Origin: Streptomyces sp. A1136
GTDB lineage: Bacteria; Actinomycetota; Actinomycetes; Streptomycetales; Streptomycetaceae
Assembly (NCBI RefSeq): GCF_004795055.1
Contig: NZ_SSBJ01000036.1
Coordinates: 1 to 64,000 of the forward strand
Direction of reading: 5' to 3'
DNA length: 64,000 nt
The translations under genes were made by a program, and so were the position numbers. This document shows, piece by piece, positions 37,175 to 46,136 of the stretch; the stretch's first letter is position 1, and the number at the start of each line of letters is the position of its first letter. The notes below the pieces were generated by a model. It was not told where the DNA came from. It was given only the letters and a program-made list of their open reading frames with translations, and made no database searches.

Positions 37175-37544
37175 GGCGATCCTCCGAGGGACGACGCCGG
37201 TGGTTACGGCTCCTCTAACGCGGCGCGAGCCCGCAGGTGTCGGGGGCCCACGGGGTGCGTACGCCTCAGGTATGACGCCGGAACGCCCACCGGGGGAAAC
37301 GCGTCCCGGCTGTGGGGGTTTGGGGCGAGGCCGGGCACCAGGGCCTCGACCGGGTCGGTTCGCGTGGCGCGGGTGTAGAGGACGCGCCGCCGAGCGGCGC
37401 GTGACGGGCGCTCCACGCACGGCCGGAAGCCGCCCGGCGGACGCGCACCGCTCTCAGGTATGAGTCCTGTCAGACTTGCGGCAGATTTTTGATTCGTTCT
37501 GCGGAGGGACGCGCGAGCGGGCCCCCAGGCGAACACTTGTCGTC
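37175..37544. other. Divergent intergenic region between phospholipase and secreted-protein genes
   Basis: 370 bases with no supportable gene. The PLA2 ribosome-binding site is at its left edge. The 11-base direct repeat CTCAGGTATGA occurs at 37265-37275 and 37453-37463, and an A/T-richer patch lies at 37485-37500. Both genes probably have promoters here; none could be placed. Confidence 0.5.
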
Positions 37545-38087
37545 ATGAACCGCCGTCCGCTCGTCATCGTCGCCGCCGCAGCCGGAGTCCTGACCACCGC
37601 CGCCCTCGCCCTGCCCCACCTCCCGCCGAACCCTCTTTCCGAATCCTTCAACGCGAGCGTGTTCAAGGAGCAGGGGAAGCACTTCGCGACCGCCGCAGAT
37701 GCGCCCGCGCGCGGGGACGCGCCGGTGCGCGGGAACCGGGCGTTCGCGCTGCCGAGCTGGGTGCCCAAGGACGCCACCGACATACGGGTGCGGGTACGCA
37801 CTGACGGCCGGGCCCGGCTCATCCGGTTCACCCTCGGCGCGACCCCGCTGGACGGCCCGCAGTGCGCCACCGGGACGCCTCACAAGGTGCGGGGCCCCGG
37901 ACTGAACGCCCGGTGGTGGCCCGGTGACGCCCGGGACGGTGCGCGGCCCGAGTGCCGGGACCACTACCAGTACCAGGTCGCGGTGCGCGGCAAGCGGGTC
38001 TACGCCTGGACCGATGGGACGCCCTCGCCGGGCGGCCTCATACCGCAGAAGTCTGCGCCGGTGGTGCGGGCGTCCGCCCAGCGGTAG
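37545..38087 (+). CDS. Small secreted protein of unknown function
   Basis: 180 residues. A short basic start (MNRRP) and hydrophobic helix (LVIVAAAAGVLTTAALAL) suggest export with or without cleavage. The body is basic, with two cysteines about 33 residues apart (GPQCATG, RPECRDHYQYQ) that may form a disulfide. A sorting signal and known domain are absent. ATG 37545 is chosen as the first codon of the signal-like region; the frame opens earlier at 37476 and the Shine-Dalgarno is weak. Function unknown. Confidence 0.75.
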   Translation: MNRRPLVIVAAAAGVLTTAALALPHLPPNPLSESFNASVFKEQGKHFATAADAPARGDAPVRGNRAFALPSWVPKDATDIRVRVRTDGRARLIRFTLGATPLDGPQCATGTPHKVRGPGLNARWWPGDARDGARPECRDHYQYQVAVRGKRVYAWTDGTPSPGGLIPQKSAPVVRASAQR

Positions 38088-38153
38088 GCCGGTCCGTCGG
38101 GGAGTGCGCGGCAGCGGTGCCCCCTCAGGCCGGCGGGCACGGGCACCGATCCG

Positions 38154-38924
38154 TCAGGCGACGCGCAGGGCCTCGGCGGTGGCCCGGGCGAAGCCGTCGG
38201 GGTTGTCCAGCATGATGTTGTGCCCGCAGTCGGCGATCGGGACGACCGTGACACCGGCGGCCCTGAGCACGTCTGCCCCGGGCAGGGGCCCGTCCGCCTC
38301 GGGGACCAGACAGGCACGCGGAATCTCCAGGGCGGACAGGAGCTCACGGATGCCGGGGGTGGTGCCGGCGGCCAGGTGGACGGCGGAGCGGTAGAGGGCG
38401 GTGCGACCGGTCAGCCGCATGGTGGACCACCAGTGGGGGCCCACCCGGTCGGCGATCCGGGCCCAGCCGTCGGCAAGGAACTCCTCCTCGGTGTAGGAGG
38501 CGATGCCGCCGCTGCCGGCCGTGCGCCGGTCCGGCCGCAACGCGTCCAGGTTGGCGTCGACCAGGACGAGGCGGGAGACCAGCGCGGGGTGGCGTACGGC
38601 CAGCACGACGGCCACGGCGCCGCCCATGCTGTGGGCGATCACCTCGGCGCCTTCGGCGCCGGCTTGGTGGAGGGCGCTCGCGAGGGCGTCGGCGTGCGCC
38701 TCAAAGGTGTAGGGGAAATCCTCGGGGCGGTCGCTGTGCCCGTGGCCGAGCAGATCGACGAGCAGCGAGCGCCGACCCGCCAGGAGCGGGTGCACGGCTA
38801 CGGCCGCGAAGTAGGCGGGCGAGGTGGCGCCCAGCCCGTGGAGGTAGACCCGCGAGGGCTGCTCCCCGGGCAGTTCTACCCAGCGGATGCGGTCGTCCCG
38901 CGGCGTAACTACGGCGCTGTGCAC
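38154..38924 (-). CDS. Alpha/beta-fold hydrolase
   Basis: 256-residue alpha/beta hydrolase. The oxyanion region is VYLHGLGATSPAYFA, followed by LLGHGHSDRPEDF. The nucleophile elbow is AHSMGGAVA (Ser in HSMGG). The acid is in the region LVPEADGPLPG, and the catalytic His is in ADCGHNIMLDNPDGF near the end. Substrate unknown. GTG 38924 is preceded by AGGGGAA 5 bases upstream; the frame is open for 2 kb upstream, but that is non-coding shadow. It is divergent from the phosphopantetheinyl transferase gene, with 90 bases between the starts. Confidence 0.88.
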   Translation of the reverse strand: MHSAVVTPRDDRIRWVELPGEQPSRVYLHGLGATSPAYFAAVAVHPLLAGRRSLLVDLLGHGHSDRPEDFPYTFEAHADALASALHQAGAEGAEVIAHSMGGAVAVVLAVRHPALVSRLVLVDANLDALRPDRRTAGSGGIASYTEEEFLADGWARIADRVGPHWWSTMRLTGRTALYRSAVHLAAGTTPGIRELLSALEIPRACLVPEADGPLPGADVLRAAGVTVVPIADCGHNIMLDNPDGFARATAEALRVA

Positions 38925-39014
38925 GGCGTTTCCCCTGGAATGGTGGTGCGGTGAACCTGGCAGGAGCGTAACCGGGCCGTAGAGGGCGATGATCGCCTCG
39001 TCTACCCTCGTCAG

Positions 39015-39716
39015 GTGACGGTGTACCTGAACCAACTCGGCGGTGACCGCCCACGCGTCGGCCCGCCGCCCGAGGGCGAGGCCGTGATCGTGTGGACCTT
39101 GGACACGGGTCGGAGCGTGGTGGCCGAGCACGCGGTCGAGGAGGCCGCGGCGGTACTCGACGCGGCGGAGCGGGAGCGCGCGGGACGGTTGGTGCGGCCT
39201 GCCGACCGGCATGTCTACCTGGCCTCCCACCTGGGGCTGCGCGCGTTGCTCGGCGGATACCTCGGGATGGCTCCCGAGGACGTCGCGCTGATCCGCGAGG
39301 AGTGCCCGTGCTGCGGTGGTCCGCACGGACGCCCGGCGGTCGCGGGCGGCGGGGTGCACTTCTCGCTGTCGCACACCGCGGGAGTGGCGTACCTGGCGTT
39401 CGCCGCGCTGCCGGTCGGGGTGGACGTCGAGGCCACTCCGGACGCGGCGGTGGTCAGGGACCTGCTCGGCACCCTGCATCCGGCGGAGACGGAGGAACTC
39501 ACCGCGCTCGCGGAGGCGGACCGCCCTGTGGCGCTGGGCCGTCTGTGGGCACGCAAGGAGGCCGTCCTCAAGGCGACGGGTGCGGGGCTCGCGCAGGGCG
39601 TGGCCGAGCCGTACGTCGGTTCGGGCCCGACCCCCGCCCAGGTGGCGGGATGGACCCTGCGGGACCTCACGGCCCCGCCGGGCTACGCGGCGGCCGTGGC
39701 CCTGCCCGGCGGGTGA
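39015..39716 (+). CDS. 4'-phosphopantetheinyl transferase, Sfp type
   Basis: 233 residues, the length of Sfp-type two-repeat enzymes. It transfers phosphopantetheine from CoA to carrier-protein serines. Family motifs are present: HFSLSHTAGVAYLAF, VGVDVEATPD (metal-binding Asp) and LWARKEAVLKATGAGLAQG. A Cys cluster (CPCCGGPHGRP) is also typical of the actinobacterial members. No polyketide or peptide synthase gene is nearby, so it is a stand-alone, probably promiscuous activator. GTG 39015 is the start, though GTG 39021 is possible. Confidence 0.92.
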   Translation: MTVYLNQLGGDRPRVGPPPEGEAVIVWTLDTGRSVVAEHAVEEAAAVLDAAERERAGRLVRPADRHVYLASHLGLRALLGGYLGMAPEDVALIREECPCCGGPHGRPAVAGGGVHFSLSHTAGVAYLAFAALPVGVDVEATPDAAVVRDLLGTLHPAETEELTALAEADRPVALGRLWARKEAVLKATGAGLAQGVAEPYVGSGPTPAQVAGWTLRDLTAPPGYAAAVALPGG

Positions 39717-40521
39717 CCACCCCCGCCGCAGCCCTGGCCGGGCGCTGAAGGCACCCCCACCCCGCCCCCGCGATGAACGGGGGGGGACCGCCGCCGAGCG
39801 CCGGGTCGTTCCTGCCCCGGTTGGGCGGTGAAGGGAACCGCCCTGCCCCTCGATGAACGGGGGGCCGCCGCCAACGCCCAGGCCGAGACCGCCCCGGTTA
39901 GGCGGTGAAGGGAACCGCCGTACCCCCACTGGGCGGTGCGGAAGCCCTCCCCACCCCGCCCCCGCGATGAACGGGGGACCGCCGCCGGACGCCCGGGCCG
40001 AGACCGCCCCGGTTCGTCCGGGGCGCTCGGCGGCGGAGCGTTGCGGGGCAGGGTCACCGGCCGCGCCGGCTGCGGTGTCCGGCCGTACCGAGCCGCCGCG
40101 CCCCCGGACCGGTTCGGGGTCGAAGCCTCGATCGGGCCGACGGACCGCGTGCGAGGCGGACTCGGGACACGTACCCGGCTGGGTCGGGCGCCGGGGTCGC
40201 GAGCCGCCGGGCGCCCGGCGCCCTGTCATCACAGCCGAGGAGATCCCTCGGTGGCGCCCGTGCCGTTGCCCGAATCGGCGCCGCGAAGCCGCTCTCCGAC
40301 GGGCCCGTCCGGGACGAGTGGGCCACCCGGTTCCCGACCGCGTCCCGCCACCCGATGGCCACCGCAGCCGGCGCCGCCACACGGGTGTCTTCCCGATACA
40401 CGACCGGCCGGCCCTCCGGCGTCCGGCGCGCCTGACGCCCCGTAACCCGTGCGTCGGCGTGTCGGGGGCCACTCGGCGCACCCCCCGCGCGGGCGCCCCC
40501 CACCCGGCCCAACATCGCCGC
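39717..40521. other. Non-coding stretch with hairpin repeats
   Basis: 805 bases with no supportable gene, although long frames are open through it on both strands because of base composition. The first 310 bases hold a mosaic of repeated hairpins (see the repeat entry). The rest (40030-40520) is G/C-rich and without visible repeats, RBS or recognisable protein similarity; it includes the upstream region of the subtilase gene. Confidence 0.6.
39760..40025. repeat. Mosaic of two alternating hairpin modules, three copies
   Basis: Module A is an inverted repeat CCCCCG-CGATGAA-CGGGGG at 39766, 39846 and 39960 (the conserved loop GATGAA starts at 39772, 39852, 39966; the middle copy has one mismatch). 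Module B is GGCGGT-GAAGGGA-ACCGCC at 39824-39842 and 39901-39919, with a remnant near 39934. Between them runs a conserved GACCGCCCCGGTT segment. The spacing is 80 and 114 bases. The two modules share a 7-base loop and 6-bp stems. Similar dispersed intergenic elements are known in streptomycete genomes; their function is unknown. Confidence 0.75.
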
Positions 40522-41883
<1,362 letters not shown>

Positions 41884-41922
41884 GGACCAGCCGAATCCAC
41901 CGGTCCTCACCCGGTCTGATGG

Positions 41923-41990
41923 GACATCAATGTCTGTGCGCTTCGGCCCGAGGCAAGTCATTGACTTCTCATCACCGCGACGCGTCAATG
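41923..41990. promoter_or_regulatory. Inverted repeats in the promoter region of the WxL-like gene
   Basis: A perfect inverted repeat GACAT-CA-ATGTC lies at 41923-41934. A second, CATTGAC at 41959-41965 and GTCAATG at 41984-41990, coincides with a possible promoter: TTGACT at 41961-41966 and, 17 bases on, GTCAAT at 41984-41989 (poor -10). The palindromic arms cover both hexamers, which suggests repressor control of the downstream pair. About 70 bases remain to the start codon. Confidence 0.45.
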
Positions 41991-42062
41991 TCGGCCTCCG
42001 CACCGGCTCGGCCCCCCCCTCACAGCGAGCGGGGGTTCGTCTGACGAAGGAGTCGCGACCCA

Positions 42063-43355
42063 GTGAGTACAACGTTCCGACGAAGAGTGCTGGCCGGGGC
42101 GGGCGCGTTGTCCCTGGCCCTGATGGGCGGCGTCGTGGCCATGACGGGGACGGCCCAGGCCGCGACCAAGACCACCCCGGTGCCGGTGAAGTGCGTCGCC
42201 CCCGCTCCCCAGCCGGGTGCCAACGGCACCCAGGACTACACGATCACGGTGCCCGACACGGCGAAGGCCGGTCAGAGCGTGCCCATCACCATCGACCCGG
42301 GCGAGACCCCGGTGGTCCCGATGTTCACCATCGACACGGTCAACACCATCAAGGCGAAGCTCCTCGTCGGCGGGGTCGCCCAGACGGTCACCGGGCCGGC
42401 CGTCCCCAGCCACCAGGAGGCCGGCAAGAAGTCCGACCCGCCCGCCTTCAGCGGGGCCGTCACCATCCCGGACGGCAGCGAGGGCAAGACGCTGCAGATC
42501 ACCATCGACCAGGTGGTCACGGACGCCGACCTCGGCGGCACCGTCTACACCACGACCTGTACGCCGGACCCCCGCCCCAGTGCCTCCGTCGGCTCGATCG
42601 CCGTCGAGGCGCTGCCCAAGGACCCGGTGACGACCAAGATCACGCCGAACAGCGGCAAGGCGGGCACGGCCGTCGCCGTGACGGGTGCCAACTTCCCGGC
42701 CGGTCCGGTCACCTGCTCGGCGCTCCTCGCGGGCGCTGCCACGGGTGACACCGGCAGCGGCACGGCGGACGCCTCCGGGGCCGCGACCTGCGACCTGACG
42801 GTCACCAAGAAGGCCGACGCGATCAGGATCGACGGCTCGGTCTCCCCGTACAAGTCGTTCGTGTTCGTCGAGGACCAGGCGGGCGTCAAGAACCCCGTCG
42901 ACGTCGAGGTACTGCCCGGGTCGCTGGCCCTCGGGCCGAAGGACGGTCAGCCGGCGGTCAGTTTCGGCGCGGTCACCATCAACGGCAAGGCGCAGTCGGT
43001 GTTCGGCGCGTTCAACGCGGCCACCGTGCAGGACTTCCGGGGCGGTTCGCTCGGTTGGGACGTCACGGCGACCCGTACGCCGTTCCTGAACGCGGCCACG
43101 GGCCACTCCCTGGCCAAGGCGCAGCTCGGCATCCAGCCGTCCTGCACGGTGACCAACCCGGACAGCCCGAGCACCTGCACCGCCGGTGCGCCCGGGGCGA
43201 TCACGGACACCCCGATGAAGATCGCCTCGCAGGCTGCCGGCGGTGACGAGCTGACCGGCGGCGAGTTCGCGGTGGGCGGCGCGGCGATGCTCCAGCTCCC
43301 GCCGTTCATGTTCGCCGACACCTACGAGTCGGTCGTGACCTTCTCGATCGCCTGA
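42063..43355 (+). CDS. WxL-domain-like secreted protein
   Basis: 430 residues with a Sec signal peptide (RRRVLAGAGALSLALMGGVV, cleavage after TGTAQA). Two beta-rich segments follow: an N-terminal one (DYTITVPDTAKAGQSVPITI) and an IPT-like one (ITPNSGKAGTAVAVTGANF). The C-terminal about 150 residues look like a WxL domain with SLGWDVTATRTPF (W-x-V in place of W-x-L). In Firmicutes WxL proteins bind peptidoglycan non-covalently and are encoded with DUF916 partner proteins; the next gene is such a partner. GTG 42063 follows GAAGGAG by 10 bases. The assignment leans on the partner gene. Confidence 0.75.
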   Translation: MSTTFRRRVLAGAGALSLALMGGVVAMTGTAQAATKTTPVPVKCVAPAPQPGANGTQDYTITVPDTAKAGQSVPITIDPGETPVVPMFTIDTVNTIKAKLLVGGVAQTVTGPAVPSHQEAGKKSDPPAFSGAVTIPDGSEGKTLQITIDQVVTDADLGGTVYTTTCTPDPRPSASVGSIAVEALPKDPVTTKITPNSGKAGTAVAVTGANFPAGPVTCSALLAGAATGDTGSGTADASGAATCDLTVTKKADAIRIDGSVSPYKSFVFVEDQAGVKNPVDVEVLPGSLALGPKDGQPAVSFGAVTINGKAQSVFGAFNAATVQDFRGGSLGWDVTATRTPFLNAATGHSLAKAQLGIQPSCTVTNPDSPSTCTAGAPGAITDTPMKIASQAAGGDELTGGEFAVGGAAMLQLPPFMFADTYESVVTFSIA

Positions 43356-43441
43356 TCCACCACCGGGAGGGTGACGCGGCCGAGCGCCGTGCCGCCCTCC
43401 CGGTGCCCCGCCCCTCGTCGTGGCGTGACTGGAGATCCGAC

Positions 43442-44509
43442 ATGCGCCCCCGCACCGAGACACACCCCCGCACCCCTTCCCCCTGCGGCCTGTTCCTCGC
43501 CCTGGCGCTGTCCGTCGCGGCCCTCCTGTTCGGCGCGCCCAGCGCCGGAGCCGCCGACAACGGCACGTGGAGCGTCTTCCCGACGCCGCCGCCCGGGGCG
43601 GCGGCGTCGGAGCGGGCGTACTTCTTCCACCAGGGCGCCGCCGGGGCCACCGTCACCGACAGCGTGACGATCCTGAACTCCTCCGACGGGGAACTGACCT
43701 TCCGGGTCTTCGCCACCGACGCCGTGAACACCCCGGTCGGCGGCGCCTTCGCGTTGCTGCCGGTGGAGGCGAAGCCCGAGGGGGTCGGCGCGTGGACCAC
43801 CCTGGCGCCCGGGACCGCGCCCACGGTCACCGTCCCGCCCAAGGGCCGCAAGGACGTCCCCTTCACCCTGAAGGTCCCCGAGGACGCGTCCCCGGGTGAC
43901 CACGTCGGCGGGATCGTGGCGTTGAACACCGCGGTGGAGGGAGTGCGGCAGGACGGCAAGGTACGGGTCGGCGTGAAGCGTTCGGTGGGCGCGCGCCTCT
44001 ACGTGCGGGTGCCGGGGCCGGTGGTCCCGGGGTTGTCCGTGGAAGACGTCGGGGTCGAGCGGCACGCGCCGCCGCTGCCCTGGGTCCGGAGCGCCTCCGC
44101 GACGATCTCGTACAGCCTGGTCAACCGGGGCAACGTGGTGGTCGAGCCCCGGGTGAGGGTCTCCGCCCAGGGCCTGTTCGGGCGTACGGTGCTGCACCGG
44201 CCGGCCCGGGACCTCAAGCTGGTGCTGCTCCCGGGTCAGCGGATCGAGCTGACCGAACCCTGGCCGGACGCCCCGCAGTCCGACCGGGTGCACGTACAGG
44301 TCGAGGCCGAGGCGTCCGCCTACCCGGACCTGCGCGCGCGGGCCGGTACGGACTTCCTCGCCGTCCCCTGGCCGGCCGCCGGCGCCGTCCTCCTCCTCGC
44401 CGGCGCCGCCCTCGCCCTCCGCGTCGTGCGCCGGCGCCGTCACCGGGACGAGCCCCGACCCGCCGAAGCGGCGGCCGAACCGGCGGCGGACCCGGCCGGG
44501 GCCCGCTGA
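43442..44509 (+). CDS. DUF916 / WxL-interacting-type membrane-anchored protein
   Basis: 355 residues. A signal peptide (GLFLALALSVAALLFGAPSA) precedes a DUF916 domain (WSVFPTPPPGAAASERAYFF; GATVTDSVTILNSSDGELTF; PPKGRKDVPFTLKVPEDASP), a second beta domain, one transmembrane helix near residues 308-328 (AAGAVLLLAGAALALRVV) and a basic cytoplasmic tail. DUF916 is the peptidoglycan-binding part of WxL-interacting proteins. ATG 43442 has GGAG 8 bases upstream and begins the signal peptide. It lies 86 bases after the WxL-like gene, probably in one transcript, and ends before a strong terminator. Confidence 0.85.
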   Translation: MRPRTETHPRTPSPCGLFLALALSVAALLFGAPSAGAADNGTWSVFPTPPPGAAASERAYFFHQGAAGATVTDSVTILNSSDGELTFRVFATDAVNTPVGGAFALLPVEAKPEGVGAWTTLAPGTAPTVTVPPKGRKDVPFTLKVPEDASPGDHVGGIVALNTAVEGVRQDGKVRVGVKRSVGARLYVRVPGPVVPGLSVEDVGVERHAPPLPWVRSASATISYSLVNRGNVVVEPRVRVSAQGLFGRTVLHRPARDLKLVLLPGQRIELTEPWPDAPQSDRVHVQVEAEASAYPDLRARAGTDFLAVPWPAAGAVLLLAGAALALRVVRRRRHRDEPRPAEAAAEPAADPAGAR

Positions 44510-44532
44510 CGGTGAGGGCGCGGTGAAACGGG

Positions 44533-44567
44533 GCTCGCCCCCCGCGTGAGGGTCGCGGGGGGCGAGC
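44533..44567. terminator. Bidirectional hairpin between DUF916 and iolA genes
   Basis: Perfect 13-bp stem: GCTCGCCCCCCGC at 44533-44545 pairs with 44555-44567 around a 9-base loop. It sits between two convergent genes and can end both transcripts. Confidence 0.82.
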
Positions 44568-44596
44568 GGTCCGACGGAACGAGCGGTCCGACGGAA
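44564..44596. repeat. Tandem 17-bp duplication beside the terminator
   Basis: GAGCGGTCCGACGGAA occurs at 44564-44579 and again at 44581-44596, a recent-looking tandem copy overlapping the terminator arm. Confidence 0.75.
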
Positions 44597-44623
44597 GACG
44601 GCGGTGTCGCCGCGGGGACGAGG

Positions 44624-46123
44624 TCAGTGGTTGCGCGGGAAGCCGAGGTCGACGCCCGCCGGGGCCTCGGACGGGTCCGGCCAGCGCGTGGTGACGACCT
44701 TGCCGCGGGTGTAGAAGTGGATGCCGTCGTTGCCGTAGATGTGGTGGTCCCCGAAGAGGGAGTCCTTCCAGCCGCCGAAGGAGTGGTAGCCCACCGGCAC
44801 GGGGATCGGCACGTTCACGCCGACCATGCCCGCCTCGATCTCCAGCTGGAAGCGGCGGGCGGCGCCGCCGTCGCGGGTGAAGATCGCGGTGCCGTTGCCG
44901 AACGGCGAGGCGTTGATGAGCGCCACGCCCTCCTCGTAGGTCTCGGTGCGCAGCACGCACAGCACCGGCCCGAAGATCTCGTCGCGGTAGGCGTCGGAGT
45001 CGGTCTTGACGTTGTCGAGGAGGGAGAGGCCGATCCAGTGGCCGTTCTCGTTGCCCTCGACGGTGTATCCGGTGCCGTCCAGGACGACGTCCGCGCCCTG
45101 GTCGGCGGCGCCCTTCACGTAGGAGGCGACCTTGTCGCGGTGGGCGGCGGTGATCAGCGGGCCCATCTCGGAGGTCGGGTCGTTGCCGGGACCGATCTTG
45201 ATCTTCTCGGCGCGCTCGCGGATCTTCTCCACCAGTTCGTCGGCGATCGAGCCGACCGCGACGACCGCCGAGATCGCCATGCAGCGCTCGCCCGCCGAAC
45301 CGTAGGCGGCCGAGACGGCGGCGTCGGCGGCGGCGTCGAGGTCGGCGTCCGGCAGCACCAGCATGTGGTTCTTGGCGCCGCCCAGCGCCTGGACCCGCTT
45401 GCCGTTGGCGGAGGCGGTGGTGTGGATGTGGCGGGCGATGGGGGTGGAGCCGACGAAGGAGACGGCCGCGATGCCGGGGTGGGCGAGCAGCGCGTCGACG
45501 GCGACCTTGTCGCCGTGGACGACGTTCAGGACGCCGGCCGGGAGGCCTGCCTCCGTCATCAGCTCGGCGAGCTTGTTGGCGGCCGACGGGTCCTTCTCGC
45601 TCGGCTTGAGGATGAAGGTGTTGCCGCAGGCGACGGCCAGCGGGAACATCCACATCGGGACCATCGCCGGGAAGTTGAACGGGGTGATGCCCGCGACCAC
45701 GCCCAGCGGCTGGCGGATGGAGGAGACGTCGACGCGGTTGGAGACCGAGGTCGACAGTTCGCCCTTGAGCTGCGTGGTGATCCCGCAGGCCAGTTCGACG
45801 ATCTCCAGGCCGCGGGCGACCTCGCCCAGCGCGTCCGAGTGCACCTTGCCGTGCTCGGCGACGATCAGCTCGGCGATCGCGTCGCGGTTGGCGTCCAGCA
45901 GCGCGCGGTAGGCGAACAGCACCTTCGTGCGGGCGGCGAGCGAGGACTGGCCCCAGCTGCGGAACGCCTCGGCGGCCACCTGTACGGCCGCGTCGACCTC
46001 CTCGGCGGAGGCGAGGGCGACCCGCGTGGTGACCTCGCCGGTGGCCGGGTCGGTGACCGGGCCGTAGTTGCCCGACGCGCCCTCGACGGTCTTGCCACCG
46101 ATCCAGTGGTTGACGGTCTTCAT
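44624..46123 (-). CDS. iolA: CoA-acylating methylmalonate-semialdehyde dehydrogenase (IolA/MmsA)
   Basis: 499-residue aldehyde dehydrogenase. It converts malonate semialdehyde or methylmalonate semialdehyde to acetyl- or propionyl-CoA with NAD. Motifs include GITPFNFPAMVPMWMFPLA, KPSEKDPSAA and the catalytic Cys in GSAGERCMAIS, typical of the MmsA/IolA branch that uses CoA and lacks the general-base Glu. ATG 46123 gives the standard start MKTVNHWIGG and has GGAGC upstream. It is last in the iolC-iolB-iolD-iolA operon, 13 bases after iolD, so the inositol role is favoured; valine catabolism is the alternative use. Confidence 0.92.
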   Translation of the reverse strand: MKTVNHWIGGKTVEGASGNYGPVTDPATGEVTTRVALASAEEVDAAVQVAAEAFRSWGQSSLAARTKVLFAYRALLDANRDAIAELIVAEHGKVHSDALGEVARGLEIVELACGITTQLKGELSTSVSNRVDVSSIRQPLGVVAGITPFNFPAMVPMWMFPLAVACGNTFILKPSEKDPSAANKLAELMTEAGLPAGVLNVVHGDKVAVDALLAHPGIAAVSFVGSTPIARHIHTTASANGKRVQALGGAKNHMLVLPDADLDAAADAAVSAAYGSAGERCMAISAVVAVGSIADELVEKIRERAEKIKIGPGNDPTSEMGPLITAAHRDKVASYVKGAADQGADVVLDGTGYTVEGNENGHWIGLSLLDNVKTDSDAYRDEIFGPVLCVLRTETYEEGVALINASPFGNGTAIFTRDGGAARRFQLEIEAGMVGVNVPIPVPVGYHSFGGWKDSLFGDHHIYGNDGIHFYTRGKVVTTRWPDPSEAPAGVDLGFPRNH

Positions 46124-46136
46124 GTGCCTTGCTCCT

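Noticed and set aside
32558..37544. Integrated element at the tRNA-Arg gene
   Set aside because: No integrase, excisionase, replication gene or second copy of the tRNA 3' end was found in the window; only the location is suggestive.
39015..39716. Marker of a polyketide or peptide biosynthetic cluster
   Set aside because: The phosphopantetheinyl transferase has no synthase, carrier protein or tailoring genes around it.
39760..40025. The hairpin repeats as a CRISPR array
   Set aside because: Only three copies, uneven spacing (80 and 114 bases), conserved linkers rather than unique spacers, and no cas genes.
39853..40521. Upstream extension of the subtilase frame, and other open frames in the 39.7-40.5 kb gap
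   Set aside because: They read through hairpin repeats, have no ribosome-binding site and encode Pro/Arg-rich sequence without motifs; the signal peptide starts at 40522.
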